Part shown: positions 25,424 through 33,360 of the stretch, one piece after another
Position numbering within the stretch: the stretch's first letter is position 1
Layout: every line of letters begins with the position of its first letter
Assembly: GCA_050946535.1 (NCBI GenBank)
Contig: JBMNUZ010000009.1
Span: 17,983-81,982, forward strand
Direction: 5' to 3'
From: RUG708 sp050946535
GTDB lineage: Bacteria > Bacillota > Clostridia > Peptostreptococcales > Anaerovoracaceae
Length of the DNA stretch: 64,000 nucleotides
Translations under genes and position numbers: made by a program
The notes under the pieces: model-generated
What the model was told of the DNA's origin: nothing
Seen by the model: only the letters and a program-made list of their open reading frames with translations
Database searches by the model: none

Positions 25424-26221
25424 ATGTATTTCGATTTTCATACACATTCTTCATTTTCAGACGATTCACCTACACCTTTGAAAGATATGCTCGATCAGGC
25501 CGCAAAGCTTCACCTGGACGAAATCGCGGTGACGGACCATTACGATCCCGGATATCCCGATAAGGAGTTCCCTTTCGAACTGGAATTCGACAAATATCAT
25601 GAAGCACTCGAAAAATATTCGGATGAGTACGAGGGCCGCCTTATGATAGCAAAAGGCATAGAAATCGGTCTTCAGACCGATCAGATCGATGCCGCGAGAA
25701 AAGCAGCCGGTGCATATGATTATGATTATATTATAGGGTCGTTTCACTGCGCTCTGGGAGAGCCTCTTTACCAGGGTCATTTTTACGACAACAAGACGAC
25801 GATCCAGGCGTTCAGAGACTACTTCACATATATGTACGATAATTTCAAGAATTTCAAAGACTACTGCTGTGCAGGCCATCTCAATATAGTAGCTCGCTAT
25901 TGCGAGAAAGAAAGTCCTGCCTTCGGCGAATACGCCGACATCGTCGAAGAGATTCTCAGGATGATCATAGAAGACGGCAAGGGAATCGAGCTCAACACTT
26001 CGTCGTGGCGCTATAAAATGGCCGAAACATGTCCTTCAAAGGAGATTCTCACGATGTACCGCGACCTCGGAGGGGAGATAATCACCACAGGTTCGGACGC
26101 GCATACTCCGGACAAGATCGCCGACCACTTCGAAACCGCATACGAATATCTGAAATCACTCGGATTCAGATATATCTGCACGTTCAGCCACAGAGAGCCT
26201 GAGTTCCACAAACTTGGCTGA
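25424..26221 (+). CDS. hisJ: PHP-family histidinol phosphatase (HisJ/HisK type)
   Basis: 265 residues, PHP metallo-phosphatase. Metal ligands visible as DFHTHSSFSDD, EIAVTDHYD, AKGIEIGLQ, IIGSFHCA, GHLNIVARY and TTGSDAHTPDKIA. Removes phosphate from L-histidinol phosphate, the one reaction between HisC and HisD; divergent position next to the his operon supports this. Start ATG 25424 with GGGAGG 12 bp upstream. PHP hydrolases vary in substrate, so the exact substrate is inferred. Confidence 0.85.
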   Translation: MYFDFHTHSSFSDDSPTPLKDMLDQAAKLHLDEIAVTDHYDPGYPDKEFPFELEFDKYHEALEKYSDEYEGRLMIAKGIEIGLQTDQIDAARKAAGAYDYDYIIGSFHCALGEPLYQGHFYDNKTTIQAFRDYFTYMYDNFKNFKDYCCAGHLNIVARYCEKESPAFGEYADIVEEILRMIIEDGKGIELNTSSWRYKMAETCPSKEILTMYRDLGGEIITTGSDAHTPDKIADHFETAYEYLKSLGFRYICTFSHREPEFHKLG

Positions 26222-26251
26222 GTGATTGTTATCTGCAGAGAGCCTGAGTTC
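26191..26251 (+). repeat. 45-bp duplication of the hisJ 3' end
   Basis: CAGAGAGCCTGAGTTC at 26191-26206 (inside the gene) recurs at 26236-26251, each followed by a similar AAA..GGCTGAG(T/C)GA block; the second copy lies past the stop codon. Followed by GCCTCGGCG(T/G)GAGCCGG repeats to 26310. Confidence 0.75.
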
Positions 26252-26437
26252 AATAAATAGGCTGAGCGAACCTCGGCGTGAGCCGGGTGAGCCTCGGCGG
26301 GAGCCGGAGCCGGAGAACGTGATTTACAAGCTTACGGGTGCGGATGACGCGGCTGGCATTGTCCTTTGTGTACAGCGTTTTGTTAATGCAGTTTCCTGAA
26401 GATGAATAGGCCTGAAAGTAATATACGGTAATATATA

Positions 26438-26480
26438 AGGATCCGGAAAGATATTCCTGCATATCTCCGGGTCCTTTTCT
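26438..26480. terminator. Hairpin terminator between hisJ and dprA
   Basis: Long stem AAGGATCCGGA...AGATAT / ATATC...TCCGGGTCCTT followed by TTCTT on plus. Could serve hisJ (plus) and dprA (minus). Confidence 0.65.
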
Positions 26481-26609
26481 TGTTAAACGAGGCTGCTCAA
26501 ACGAGTCTGCCGCGGCATGCAGTTTCATCACTGGCAGAGGTTTTTTCTGCACATACTGCCATCCGCTGCGCACTATTCAATGTAGTAAGGTGTCAGCAGC
26601 CCGCGGCTC

Positions 26610-27575
26610 TTATCTCTTTTCCGCCTGATTCAGAAACTTCTGAAGCGAGTCTTCGTCCTTTACAGGAAATGCTCCCATGTGTGCGATCATATGGTAATTT
26701 CCGAGGAAATCGCCGTCAGGAGTTTCTTCACTTTCGTCCCACCACCAGCAGGCGAGCGGCCGCTTCATCGCGGCAGCCGCTTTCACCGTATGCATGGTTC
26801 CGCTCTTTCTGCCGCACTGCACGGCGATCACAACGTCGGAAAGCGCTGCCGTCAGTTCGTCGCGCTCGATCAGGCGGAATCTTTCCACACTTTCGTCCGG
26901 TCTGTACGCAGAAATCAGCAGGCCGGCGCCCGAACCTGCGATCCTTTCCGCAAGCGGTGCTCCGCTCTTCGGATATATGTTATCGAACCCGCACGGGAGC
27001 ACCGCGATCGTCCTGCCTCTGCCGCGCCGGCCGTCCGTGCTCCCGAGCGCAGCCATATGTGCGGCCGTATCGCAGCCCGCCGCCAGACCGCTTATAACGG
27101 TCCTGCCGTTTCTTACAAGCTCTTTAGCCAGGCGGCGATCGAAGTCAAGGCTTCCGGCGGACGGCTTTCTCGTTCCTATGACCGCCGCCGAAGGAGTCTC
27201 TAATAGTGCCAGATTGCCTCTGCAGTAAATAACCGGCGGCGGGCAGTACGGCGTTTTCATTCCTGCCGCAGCAAGGTCCCTGAAGCGTCCGAGCTTTTCC
27301 GGATAAAGGCCATCAAAGCACGTCAGCACGGTAAGTTCTCCGCTCTGTACCATTTTCCTGATTTCCAGATATCTTTCCTCTGCCGTCCGCCACGCAGAAT
27401 CCGAATTTTCAAATCCCGCCGCCGCTGCGGCCGCCTCGGCTGCGCTCCTGTCTGCTGCGCTGCCGCAAAGCGCCGGAAGGATTCTCTTCATGATGCTTGT
27501 ATCTCCCGTGCCCGGCAGCGCCTGAAGATAAAGAAGTCCGAGAAGACCCGCACCCGTTTTTTCTTTTTCCGCCAT
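26610..27575 (-). CDS. dprA: DprA/Smf-like DNA-processing protein (divergent)
   Basis: 321 residues. Rossmann-fold DprA core visible: AVIGTRKPSAGSLDFDRRLA, VISGLAAGCDTAAHMAAL, TIAVLPCGFDNIYP, then IERDELTAALSDVVIAVQ where classical DprA has FPxRNRIIAxLS. DprA loads RecA on incoming single-stranded DNA in transformation. The start is ATG 27575 with AGGAA upstream. Odd: the RNR loop is replaced, an Ala-rich insert (SAAEAAAAAAGF) lies near residue 55-65, and no winged-helix tail follows, so this may be a DprA paralogue with another role. No competence genes nearby. Confidence 0.75.
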   Translation of the reverse strand: MAEKEKTGAGLLGLLYLQALPGTGDTSIMKRILPALCGSAADRSAAEAAAAAAGFENSDSAWRTAEERYLEIRKMVQSGELTVLTCFDGLYPEKLGRFRDLAAAGMKTPYCPPPVIYCRGNLALLETPSAAVIGTRKPSAGSLDFDRRLAKELVRNGRTVISGLAAGCDTAAHMAALGSTDGRRGRGRTIAVLPCGFDNIYPKSGAPLAERIAGSGAGLLISAYRPDESVERFRLIERDELTAALSDVVIAVQCGRKSGTMHTVKAAAAMKRPLACWWWDESEETPDGDFLGNYHMIAHMGAFPVKDEDSLQKFLNQAEKR

Positions 27576-27608
27576 GTTTCTATTCCTGCCGCAATACAAC
27601 AATTTCGC

Positions 27609-29312
27609 TTACAATTCCTGAATGAGTCCGCTTATGCCCTCTTCTCTGAGCACTTCTTTGTAATATCCGGTCTCGTCGCCTATAAGTCCATCGAGGGCGC
27701 GCATACTGAGAAGCTCCACCGGAGCCCTGTCGTCGGTAAGTATGTGGTTACCGGCATCATATGCCATTATTTCATCCTGCACTTTTCCCATCATGTTGTA
27801 GAATTCGAGCCGCTGTGAGCTGTCGGCACTGCCGGCTTCCTGAACCTGTATTTTCCCGCGCGCCGACTCGAGATTTTCCAGCATGTTTGAGGATTCGGAC
27901 GCGAACAGCTCCCTGTTCGATCCGTTTTCGACATCCACCGTATAGACATTCGGGAAAACGGATGCGATCGTATCAGACAGATAGTCGTTGATGCTTCCCT
28001 CTCCTCTGCCCTTCATATTCATGTTTATGACCATCACGCCGCCGTCTTTCAGATGCGATTTGACTTCGCTGAAGAATTCAACGGTCGACATCTGAAACGG
28101 CACGGAAATATCCTGATACGCGTCGACCATTATGACGTCATATTTTCTGCTGACCGCCTGAAGATACGCTCGTCCGTCGTACTCCGTCACTTTCACGTCA
28201 TCGGGCATATCGAAATACTTGTACGCCAGGTCCGTGATTTTCTGGTCTATCTCGACACCCTCTATATTTACATTATCAAGATACCGTTCGCACTGCGAAG
28301 CATATGTGCCGCTGCCGTTTCCGAGGATCAGGATGTCCTTTTCTGCGCTGCTGCTTTCTGAGGAATCAGTCATGAGAGGCGCCGCCATCGCGTAGTCATA
28401 GTACATGCCTGTCATCCTGCCGTCTTTTCTCTTAATCGACTGGACACCGAACAGGACATTCGTGGAAAGAATAGTCTCTGTGTCGTTTTCCGACACCTGA
28501 AGGTAATTATATATGGACTCTCCCTCGTACGTGAGATTGTGATTCCAGAAAGCGAAGCTGTCGTTATGTCCGAATACGCAGCATACGGCGAAAATACATG
28601 CCGCCACAGCCGCGCCTGCTCTGCCTGCACCGGCATTTCCGATGAAATATACGAGCGAAAGAGCTATAAGCAGACCTGCGAATATCAGAAATGTGACCGA
28701 AGTTCCGACAGCCGGTATCGTGACGAACGTCGGAAGAAATGTGCCTATAATGCTTCCTATCGTGTTGTATGCGCCGAGATAACCTGCCGTCTTGCCGCTT
28801 TCCTCAAGGCTTCTCACGGAATATTTTATAAGCGACGGAGTGACCGTTCCCAGAAGAAAGAGCGGGAAAACGAATATTGCGAAACAGCTCGCAAGCGCCG
28901 CCCATATCAGATATGCGGAATTGACCGAAAGAATCACGACGCTGGAGATGCCTGCTATCACGTATTTCCCGAGAACGGGTATCAGAGCCATCCATACTCC
29001 GGCTATGAGGATCCTCCTGTACAGCACGTCGGTATCTGGATTCTTGTCGGCGCTTCTTCCTCCGTAGATGTTCCCGAGCGCCATTGCGATCATTATCGTT
29101 CCGATTATTATCGTCCACACGATCTGCGAGGAGCTGAAATACGGCGAAAGCAGCCTGCTTGCGCCGAGCTCTGCAGCCATGACCGAGATTCCCGAAAGAA
29201 ACTCGGTGAGATATAAAAAACCTTTGCGGTTTACGATTCTTTTTGCACGCGCTTCTGAAGCGGGCGTCCCCGCCTGATACTCTATACTCTGATTATCTTT
29301 AATGTCCGGCAT
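27609..29312 (-). CDS. Membrane-anchored spermidine-synthase-like protein
   Basis: 567 residues. The N-terminal half (about 30-250) holds seven to eight membrane segments resembling an MFS-like half (FLSGISVMAAELGASRLLSP, IYGGRSADK, GTVTPSLIKYSV). The C-terminal half is a SAM-methyltransferase/spermidine-synthase fold (DILILGNGSGTYASQCERY, NVEIEGVEIDQKITDLA-type motif, YDVIMVDAYQDISVPFQMST). Such fused spermidine synthases exist widely; their substrate is mostly untested and the polyamine role is not assured. Start ATG 29312 after AGGAGAGGG. 33 bp upstream of dprA on the same strand. Confidence 0.8.
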   Translation of the reverse strand: MPDIKDNQSIEYQAGTPASEARAKRIVNRKGFLYLTEFLSGISVMAAELGASRLLSPYFSSSQIVWTIIIGTIMIAMALGNIYGGRSADKNPDTDVLYRRILIAGVWMALIPVLGKYVIAGISSVVILSVNSAYLIWAALASCFAIFVFPLFLLGTVTPSLIKYSVRSLEESGKTAGYLGAYNTIGSIIGTFLPTFVTIPAVGTSVTFLIFAGLLIALSLVYFIGNAGAGRAGAAVAACIFAVCCVFGHNDSFAFWNHNLTYEGESIYNYLQVSENDTETILSTNVLFGVQSIKRKDGRMTGMYYDYAMAAPLMTDSSESSSAEKDILILGNGSGTYASQCERYLDNVNIEGVEIDQKITDLAYKYFDMPDDVKVTEYDGRAYLQAVSRKYDVIMVDAYQDISVPFQMSTVEFFSEVKSHLKDGGVMVINMNMKGRGEGSINDYLSDTIASVFPNVYTVDVENGSNRELFASESSNMLENLESARGKIQVQEAGSADSSQRLEFYNMMGKVQDEIMAYDAGNHILTDDRAPVELLSMRALDGLIGDETGYYKEVLREEGISGLIQEL

Positions 29313-29619
29313 AATCCCTCTCCTGCAAAAACATAAAATCAACCATGAAATACATTGATGATATCACACATGCAGAGGCGAAAATCATAAATATGCAAAA
29401 AAGAACGATTGTATATGGCAATAAAAAAACGGCTGTCTTGCAGGAAAAATCAGTCCGGAGAGATTTGTCAAAATATAAAAGACAAGAAGCCCCGGGCTTA
29501 AATCACCCGGACCAGCAAACTGCACAGACCAGCACCCGAAGGCTGCCGCAGGAAATAAACAGCATACGCGGCGTCTGCCACATACTATGCTTTAATTTTC
29601 AACTGCAAAATTCGAACGC
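29313..29619. other. Intergenic region, no gene seen
   Basis: Promoter region of the minus-strand membrane protein and 3' flank of panB. A plus-strand open frame from 29345 lacks a ribosome binding site and coding character. A weak CCGGG hairpin lies at about 29490-29515. Confidence 0.5.
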
Positions 29620-29652
29620 AAAAAGGGGAGCTCTCCGTTTGAAGAGCTCCCC
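29620..29652 (-). terminator. Terminator of panB
   Basis: Minus strand: perfect 10-bp stem GGGGAGCTCT / AGAGCTCCCC with 8-nt loop, followed by TTTTT. Confidence 0.88.
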
Positions 29653-29735
29653 GCGATCAGCCCGCGCACCGCGCGGACCGCATACATATTCTGATTTAAA
29701 ACGGCTTCAGCTGCCGCAGCTATTAAACTGCTAAG

Positions 29736-30689
29736 CTACTTTTCCGGATCGGTATCAGTATTTCCGCCGTTGTCCTTGTTTGCACCCGGAACTAGATTTT
29801 TCAGACCGTCTTTGATGGTCTTGAATCCGCCCTTGATGTCTTCGAAATCGAGCGGTTCCTTGAGCGATGCGAGGTCTTCTTCCGTAACACCGCCGAACGT
29901 GTTCTCCTCAGCAGGGAACGTACCGTCCTTGACTTCCTTTACGTAATCTCCGAGTCCTTCGACGATTTCCGAACCGATGTCCTTGTATCTCTTTACAAAC
30001 TTGGCCTTGAAATCTCCCGAAAGGCCGAGGATATCGTGGAACACGAGAACCTGTCCGTCGGTTCCTGCACCTGCACCGATTCCGATTACAGGAATTGTGA
30101 GGATCTTGCTGATGTGCTCTGCAAGCACGCCCGGAACGCATTCGAATACTACCATGAACGCTCCCGCACGTTCAACAGCCAGCGCATCGTCGAGAACCTT
30201 CTGAGCAGCTTCTCCTCTGCCCTGTACCCTGTGTCCTCCGAGCATAGCGGTCGTCTGAGGTGTAAGTCCTACGTGAGCGCATACAGGAATACCGGCGCTC
30301 GTGATAGCACGGATGGTATCCTCCATATTGACTCCGCCTTCCATCTTGACGGCGTCGCAGCGGCCTTCCTTCATGAATCTGACCGCACTCTCGACAGCCT
30401 GTTCAGGAGAAACGTGATATGAGCCGAAAGGCATGTCTCCGATTACGAACGTGTTCGGAGCTCCCTTAACTACAGCTTTCGTGTGGTGAATCATCGTATC
30501 GAGCGTAGCCGCTACCGTGGAATCATCACCTAAAACTACCATCTGAAGCGAATCGCCTACAAGTATGGTGTCTACCCCCGCCTGCTCTGCCAGAGCAGCC
30601 ATCCGGTAATCGTAAGACGTTACCATGGTGATCTTTTCACCGTTGTTCTTCATCTCCTGGAGACTGAGTACGTTTTTTTTCTTAGCCAT
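29736..30689 (-). CDS. panB: 3-methyl-2-oxobutanoate hydroxymethyltransferase
   Basis: 317 residues; transfers a hydroxymethyl group from methylene-THF to 2-oxoisovalerate, the first pantothenate step. Typical blocks: ITMVTSYDYRMAALAEQAGV, LVGDSLQMVVLG, VIGDMPFGSYHVSPEQA, VKMEGG, AHVGLTPQTTAMLGGHRVQG and GIGAGAGTDGQVLVFHDILG. Start ATG 30689 behind GGAGG. About 40 residues longer than usual: an acidic-basic tail after residue 275 ends in GGNTDTDPEK. Downstream of folD and fchA, fitting shared use of one-carbon folates; panC and panD are not in the window. Confidence 0.94.
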   Translation of the reverse strand: MAKKKNVLSLQEMKNNGEKITMVTSYDYRMAALAEQAGVDTILVGDSLQMVVLGDDSTVAATLDTMIHHTKAVVKGAPNTFVIGDMPFGSYHVSPEQAVESAVRFMKEGRCDAVKMEGGVNMEDTIRAITSAGIPVCAHVGLTPQTTAMLGGHRVQGRGEAAQKVLDDALAVERAGAFMVVFECVPGVLAEHISKILTIPVIGIGAGAGTDGQVLVFHDILGLSGDFKAKFVKRYKDIGSEIVEGLGDYVKEVKDGTFPAEENTFGGVTEEDLASLKEPLDFEDIKGGFKTIKDGLKNLVPGANKDNGGNTDTDPEK

Positions 30690-30769
30690 TTGATTTTCCT
30701 CCGTTGTATGACGCTGACTCACTCAGCTGTCATTCAGGTTGATGCGCACAAGCCGGTGCGCTTATAGTT

Positions 30770-31618
30770 TTATATGTATCTCTCCGCCGACTCGATGAGA
30801 TGCCTGAGAAGGATCGTCGACGTGATTCCGCCGACGCCGCCCGGAACGGGACTTATTGCCGCCACTTTCTGACTCGTATTGTCAAAATCGACGTCTCCTG
30901 TCATCTTACCGCTGTCATTGAAGTTAATACCTACATCTACGACTGTCGTGCCACTGCTGAAATATTCCGGGCCGAAGAAATCCGCCCTGCCTGTTCCTGT
31001 AACGACGATATCCGCTCTCTTCGTAATCTCCTGGAGATTTTTAGTATGGGAATGGCATATCGTTACGGTGGCATTCCTGCGCAGGAAAAGCATCGAAAGT
31101 GGTTTTCCCACGACGAGGCTCCTGTTTACAATGACGACGTTTGCTCCGTCCAGATCGTAACCGTAATAATCGAGCAGAGCTATCACGGCCTCCGGCGTGC
31201 AGGGAGCGAATCCATTTACCAGACCTGTGAAAAGGTTCTTGAGATTGTTAGGATTCATACAGTCAATATCTTTATCTACTGACATTATACTGCAAATCAG
31301 TTCATCGTCAATATGATCAGGCAGAGGCCTGAAAACGATGATTCCGTGGATCAGATGGTCGTTGTTCAGGGCGCTCAGATCGAGCTCGAGCTGTCTCTGG
31401 CTGACATTTCTGTCGACCTCACAGGTCACGTGTTCTATGCCTGTCTCTTCGCAGATCTTCGTCAGCCTTTTTTCATATGCAATATCGTCGGGTCTCGTAC
31501 CAGAACGCAGAATGGCGAGTTTCGGAACGACGCCTGCTTCTCTGAGCTTTCCGGCTCTTTCGCGTATGTCGTCTCTGATACTCTGTGTTACAGGTTTTCC
31601 ATATAATATCTTAGCCAT
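30770..31618 (-). CDS. folD: FolD-like methylenetetrahydrofolate dehydrogenase, cyclohydrolase site altered
   Basis: 282 residues with the FolD two-domain layout: N-terminal folate domain and C-terminal NAD(P) domain (VIVNRSLVVGKPLSMLFL, ATVTICHSHT, ISPVPGGVGGITSTILL). The catalytic loop reads AYEKRLTKICEETGI: Tyr48 is kept but the lysine needed for cyclohydrolase activity (Lys54 in E. coli, Lys56 in human) is Leu52. The partner glutamine of VQLPLP is Phe96 (VFRPLPDH), and KDVDGFHP reads KDIDCMNP. It is therefore probably a dehydrogenase only. Lies 9 bp after the FchA-like gene, whose family includes methenyl-THF cyclohydrolases. Confidence 0.88.
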   Translation of the reverse strand: MAKILYGKPVTQSIRDDIRERAGKLREAGVVPKLAILRSGTRPDDIAYEKRLTKICEETGIEHVTCEVDRNVSQRQLELDLSALNNDHLIHGIIVFRPLPDHIDDELICSIMSVDKDIDCMNPNNLKNLFTGLVNGFAPCTPEAVIALLDYYGYDLDGANVVIVNRSLVVGKPLSMLFLRRNATVTICHSHTKNLQEITKRADIVVTGTGRADFFGPEYFSSGTTVVDVGINFNDSGKMTGDVDFDNTSQKVAAISPVPGGVGGITSTILLRHLIESAERYI

Positions 31619-31627
31619 AATTCTCCC

Positions 31628-32251
31628 TTACAAACAAGCCTGCCAGACGCGGTCGTACGTGTCCTCCGCAAGTCTGACTCCTCTCGAATACGCCTTGTCG
31701 AGCCTCTCGGAAAGCCTCGCTTTTTCGGCTTCATCATTCATCGATTTGAGATTTATTTGTACGTTGAGGCGTGCACCCTTGAGCGCCGCTTCCAGCATGG
31801 CAGCACCCGTGCCGGCATCGCTGATCGCGAGTTTGTGGCCTATTTCAGAATAACGGCTCAGGACTTCGAGTGCGTCGGCACAGAGTTCCGCAAGCTCGAG
31901 CGGGGCTTCTGCCGCCGGGAGCAGACCTTCCTGAATTGCCTTTTGACGCTCAGCCTTCTCCTCTGCCGTTCCTGACGGAAGCTTGTAGGCGGCTGCAAGC
32001 GGCTCGAATGCCGTGACGTCGCGCATTACCGCTTCCTTGAATCTCTCCGTAAGCTCGCGCGACCGTCCGATCAGCGCTTCGATTTCCTCTTCGTGATCGG
32101 CCGTGCTCTTCTTTCCCTTTGAAAGCTCACCGACCATGGTTCCCAGAGCTGCGCCTATCGCTCCTGTAAGCGCCGATGCGCTTCCGCCTCCCGGTACCGG
32201 AGCGTTTGATCCGAGCTCATCAATAAACTGCGTACATGATTTTGAAAGCAT
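31628..32251 (-). CDS. fchA: Cyclodeaminase/cyclohydrolase family protein (FchA-like)
   Basis: 207 residues of the formiminotransferase-cyclodeaminase C-terminal family, all helical, with the signature PVPGGGSASALTGAIGAALG near residue 20, a conserved AVMRDVTAFEPLAAAYKLP helix and a second GARLNVQINLKSM helix. In clostridia FchA-type proteins act on formimino-THF or hydrolyse methenyl-THF to 10-formyl-THF. Paired with the FolD homologue lacking its cyclohydrolase lysine, it probably supplies that step. Two adjacent ATGs (32254, 32251) follow GGGGAGG; the second is better spaced. Confidence 0.88.
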   Translation of the reverse strand: MLSKSCTQFIDELGSNAPVPGGGSASALTGAIGAALGTMVGELSKGKKSTADHEEEIEALIGRSRELTERFKEAVMRDVTAFEPLAAAYKLPSGTAEEKAERQKAIQEGLLPAAEAPLELAELCADALEVLSRYSEIGHKLAISDAGTGAAMLEAALKGARLNVQINLKSMNDEAEKARLSERLDKAYSRGVRLAEDTYDRVWQACL

Positions 32252-32296
32252 CATAGCCTCCCCTGCAAGAATGATAAAAGCCTTAAAAACAAAACA

Positions 32297-32478
32297 AGTA
32301 TCCCGAAATGCCGTCCGGTTACAAATTCACTCCCTATCAACCCGATAGGTGGGTATTCTGCCAACACCCTCTGCCTTCCTCAGCGTGCGGGGCATGACAT
32401 GAGGTATCGTTAACTCCGAATTCCCGTGAAAAAAATGTAGGTTAAATTAAATAACCATAACGAACATCCCAGGATACT
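32297..32478 (-). ncRNA. ssrS: 6S RNA (SsrS), RNA polymerase regulator
   Basis: About 182 nt on the minus strand. The closing stem AGTATCC (32478-32472) pairs with GGATACT (32303-32297). Near the 5' end TGGGATGTTCG matches the conserved GAGATGTTCG of E. coli 6S; toward the 3' side ACCCACCTATCGGGTTGATA and CGGCATTTCGGGATA match its CACCTTGAACCAAGGGTTCA and CGGCATCTCGGAGAT. A T-rich run follows at 32280-32296. 6S RNA mimics an open promoter and sequesters sigma-A polymerase. Ends just before the fchA-folD-panB genes. A GC hairpin (32485-32508) lies upstream. Ends are approximate. Confidence 0.88.
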
Positions 32479-32521
32479 CCCTGAAGCCGCGGTGGTCTGG
32501 CACCGCAGCTCAATTATTAAA

Positions 32522-33253
32522 TTATTCTTCGTCTGTAAGATCGATCGAGCAGTTTGTCGTAACCTTCTGAACATCGTCGTTTTCCTCGAGCTCAGCGACG
32601 AGCTTCTTAAGCGACTTGATGTCAGAATCGTTCTCAGGCTTCGACTCGATCGAAGGAAGGTATTCGACTTCAGCCTCGGCTACCTTGAAGCCGGCCTTTT
32701 CGATAGCTTCCTGAACCGCATCGAAGTCTTCGACTGAGGTATAGATTACATAAACATCATCTTCGGTGGTCATGTCTTCCATACCGGCTTCCATACCGGC
32801 TTCCATGAGGGAATCCTCATCTACGCCGTCTGCCTTTTCTACTTCGATAACACCTTTTCTTTCGAACATGTACGATACGCAGCCCGGTTTGCCCAGATTG
32901 CCGTTATGTCTGTCGAAAGAATGCTTTACAAACGAGGTCGTCCTGTTGTTGTTGTCAGTCAGAACATTGACGATCATGGCAACTCCGCCCGGACCGTATC
33001 CTTCGAATGACTCTTCAACATATGATTCGCCCTCGAGTTCGCCTGTGCCCTTTTTGATGGCTCTCTCGATCTTGTCATTCGGCATATTGATGCTCTTGGC
33101 TCTCTCGATGGCGTGCTTCAGCGAAACGTTGTAGTCAGGATCTCCGCCTGCCTTCGCTGCTATAGTAATAACTCTCGCGTATTTTGTAAAATTAGCCGAT
33201 CTCTTGGCATCCTGTGCTGCCTTTCTGCCGGCAATCGTACCATGTCTACCCAT
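32522..33253 (-). CDS. yebC: YebC/PmpR family regulator (TACO1 family)
   Basis: 243 residues, full length. Starts MGRHGTIAGRKAAQDAKRSA, contains SLKHAIERAKSINMPNDKIERA, the YEGYGPGGVAMIVNVLTDN-type block (here FEGYGPGGVAMIV) and a C-terminal YLPSIE domain. Members were described as transcription factors and more recently as ribosome-associated factors easing proline-rich stalls. Monocistronic; the 6S RNA follows. Confidence 0.95.
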   Translation of the reverse strand: MGRHGTIAGRKAAQDAKRSANFTKYARVITIAAKAGGDPDYNVSLKHAIERAKSINMPNDKIERAIKKGTGELEGESYVEESFEGYGPGGVAMIVNVLTDNNNRTTSFVKHSFDRHNGNLGKPGCVSYMFERKGVIEVEKADGVDEDSLMEAGMEAGMEDMTTEDDVYVIYTSVEDFDAVQEAIEKAGFKVAEAEVEYLPSIESKPENDSDIKSLKKLVAELEENDDVQKVTTNCSIDLTDEE

Positions 33254-33360
33254 TTACCTGATCAATCTCCTTAATTCATTTCAATTTTTTACATCGATAG
33301 ATTATAGCACAGTTTTTTTCTCTGTTCAATGCCTATGGCTGATGCCAGAGGCGCTGCACA

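Noticed and set aside
29345..29734. Plus-strand 129-codon frame
   Set aside because: No ribosome binding site, no conserved text, and it crosses the panB terminator.
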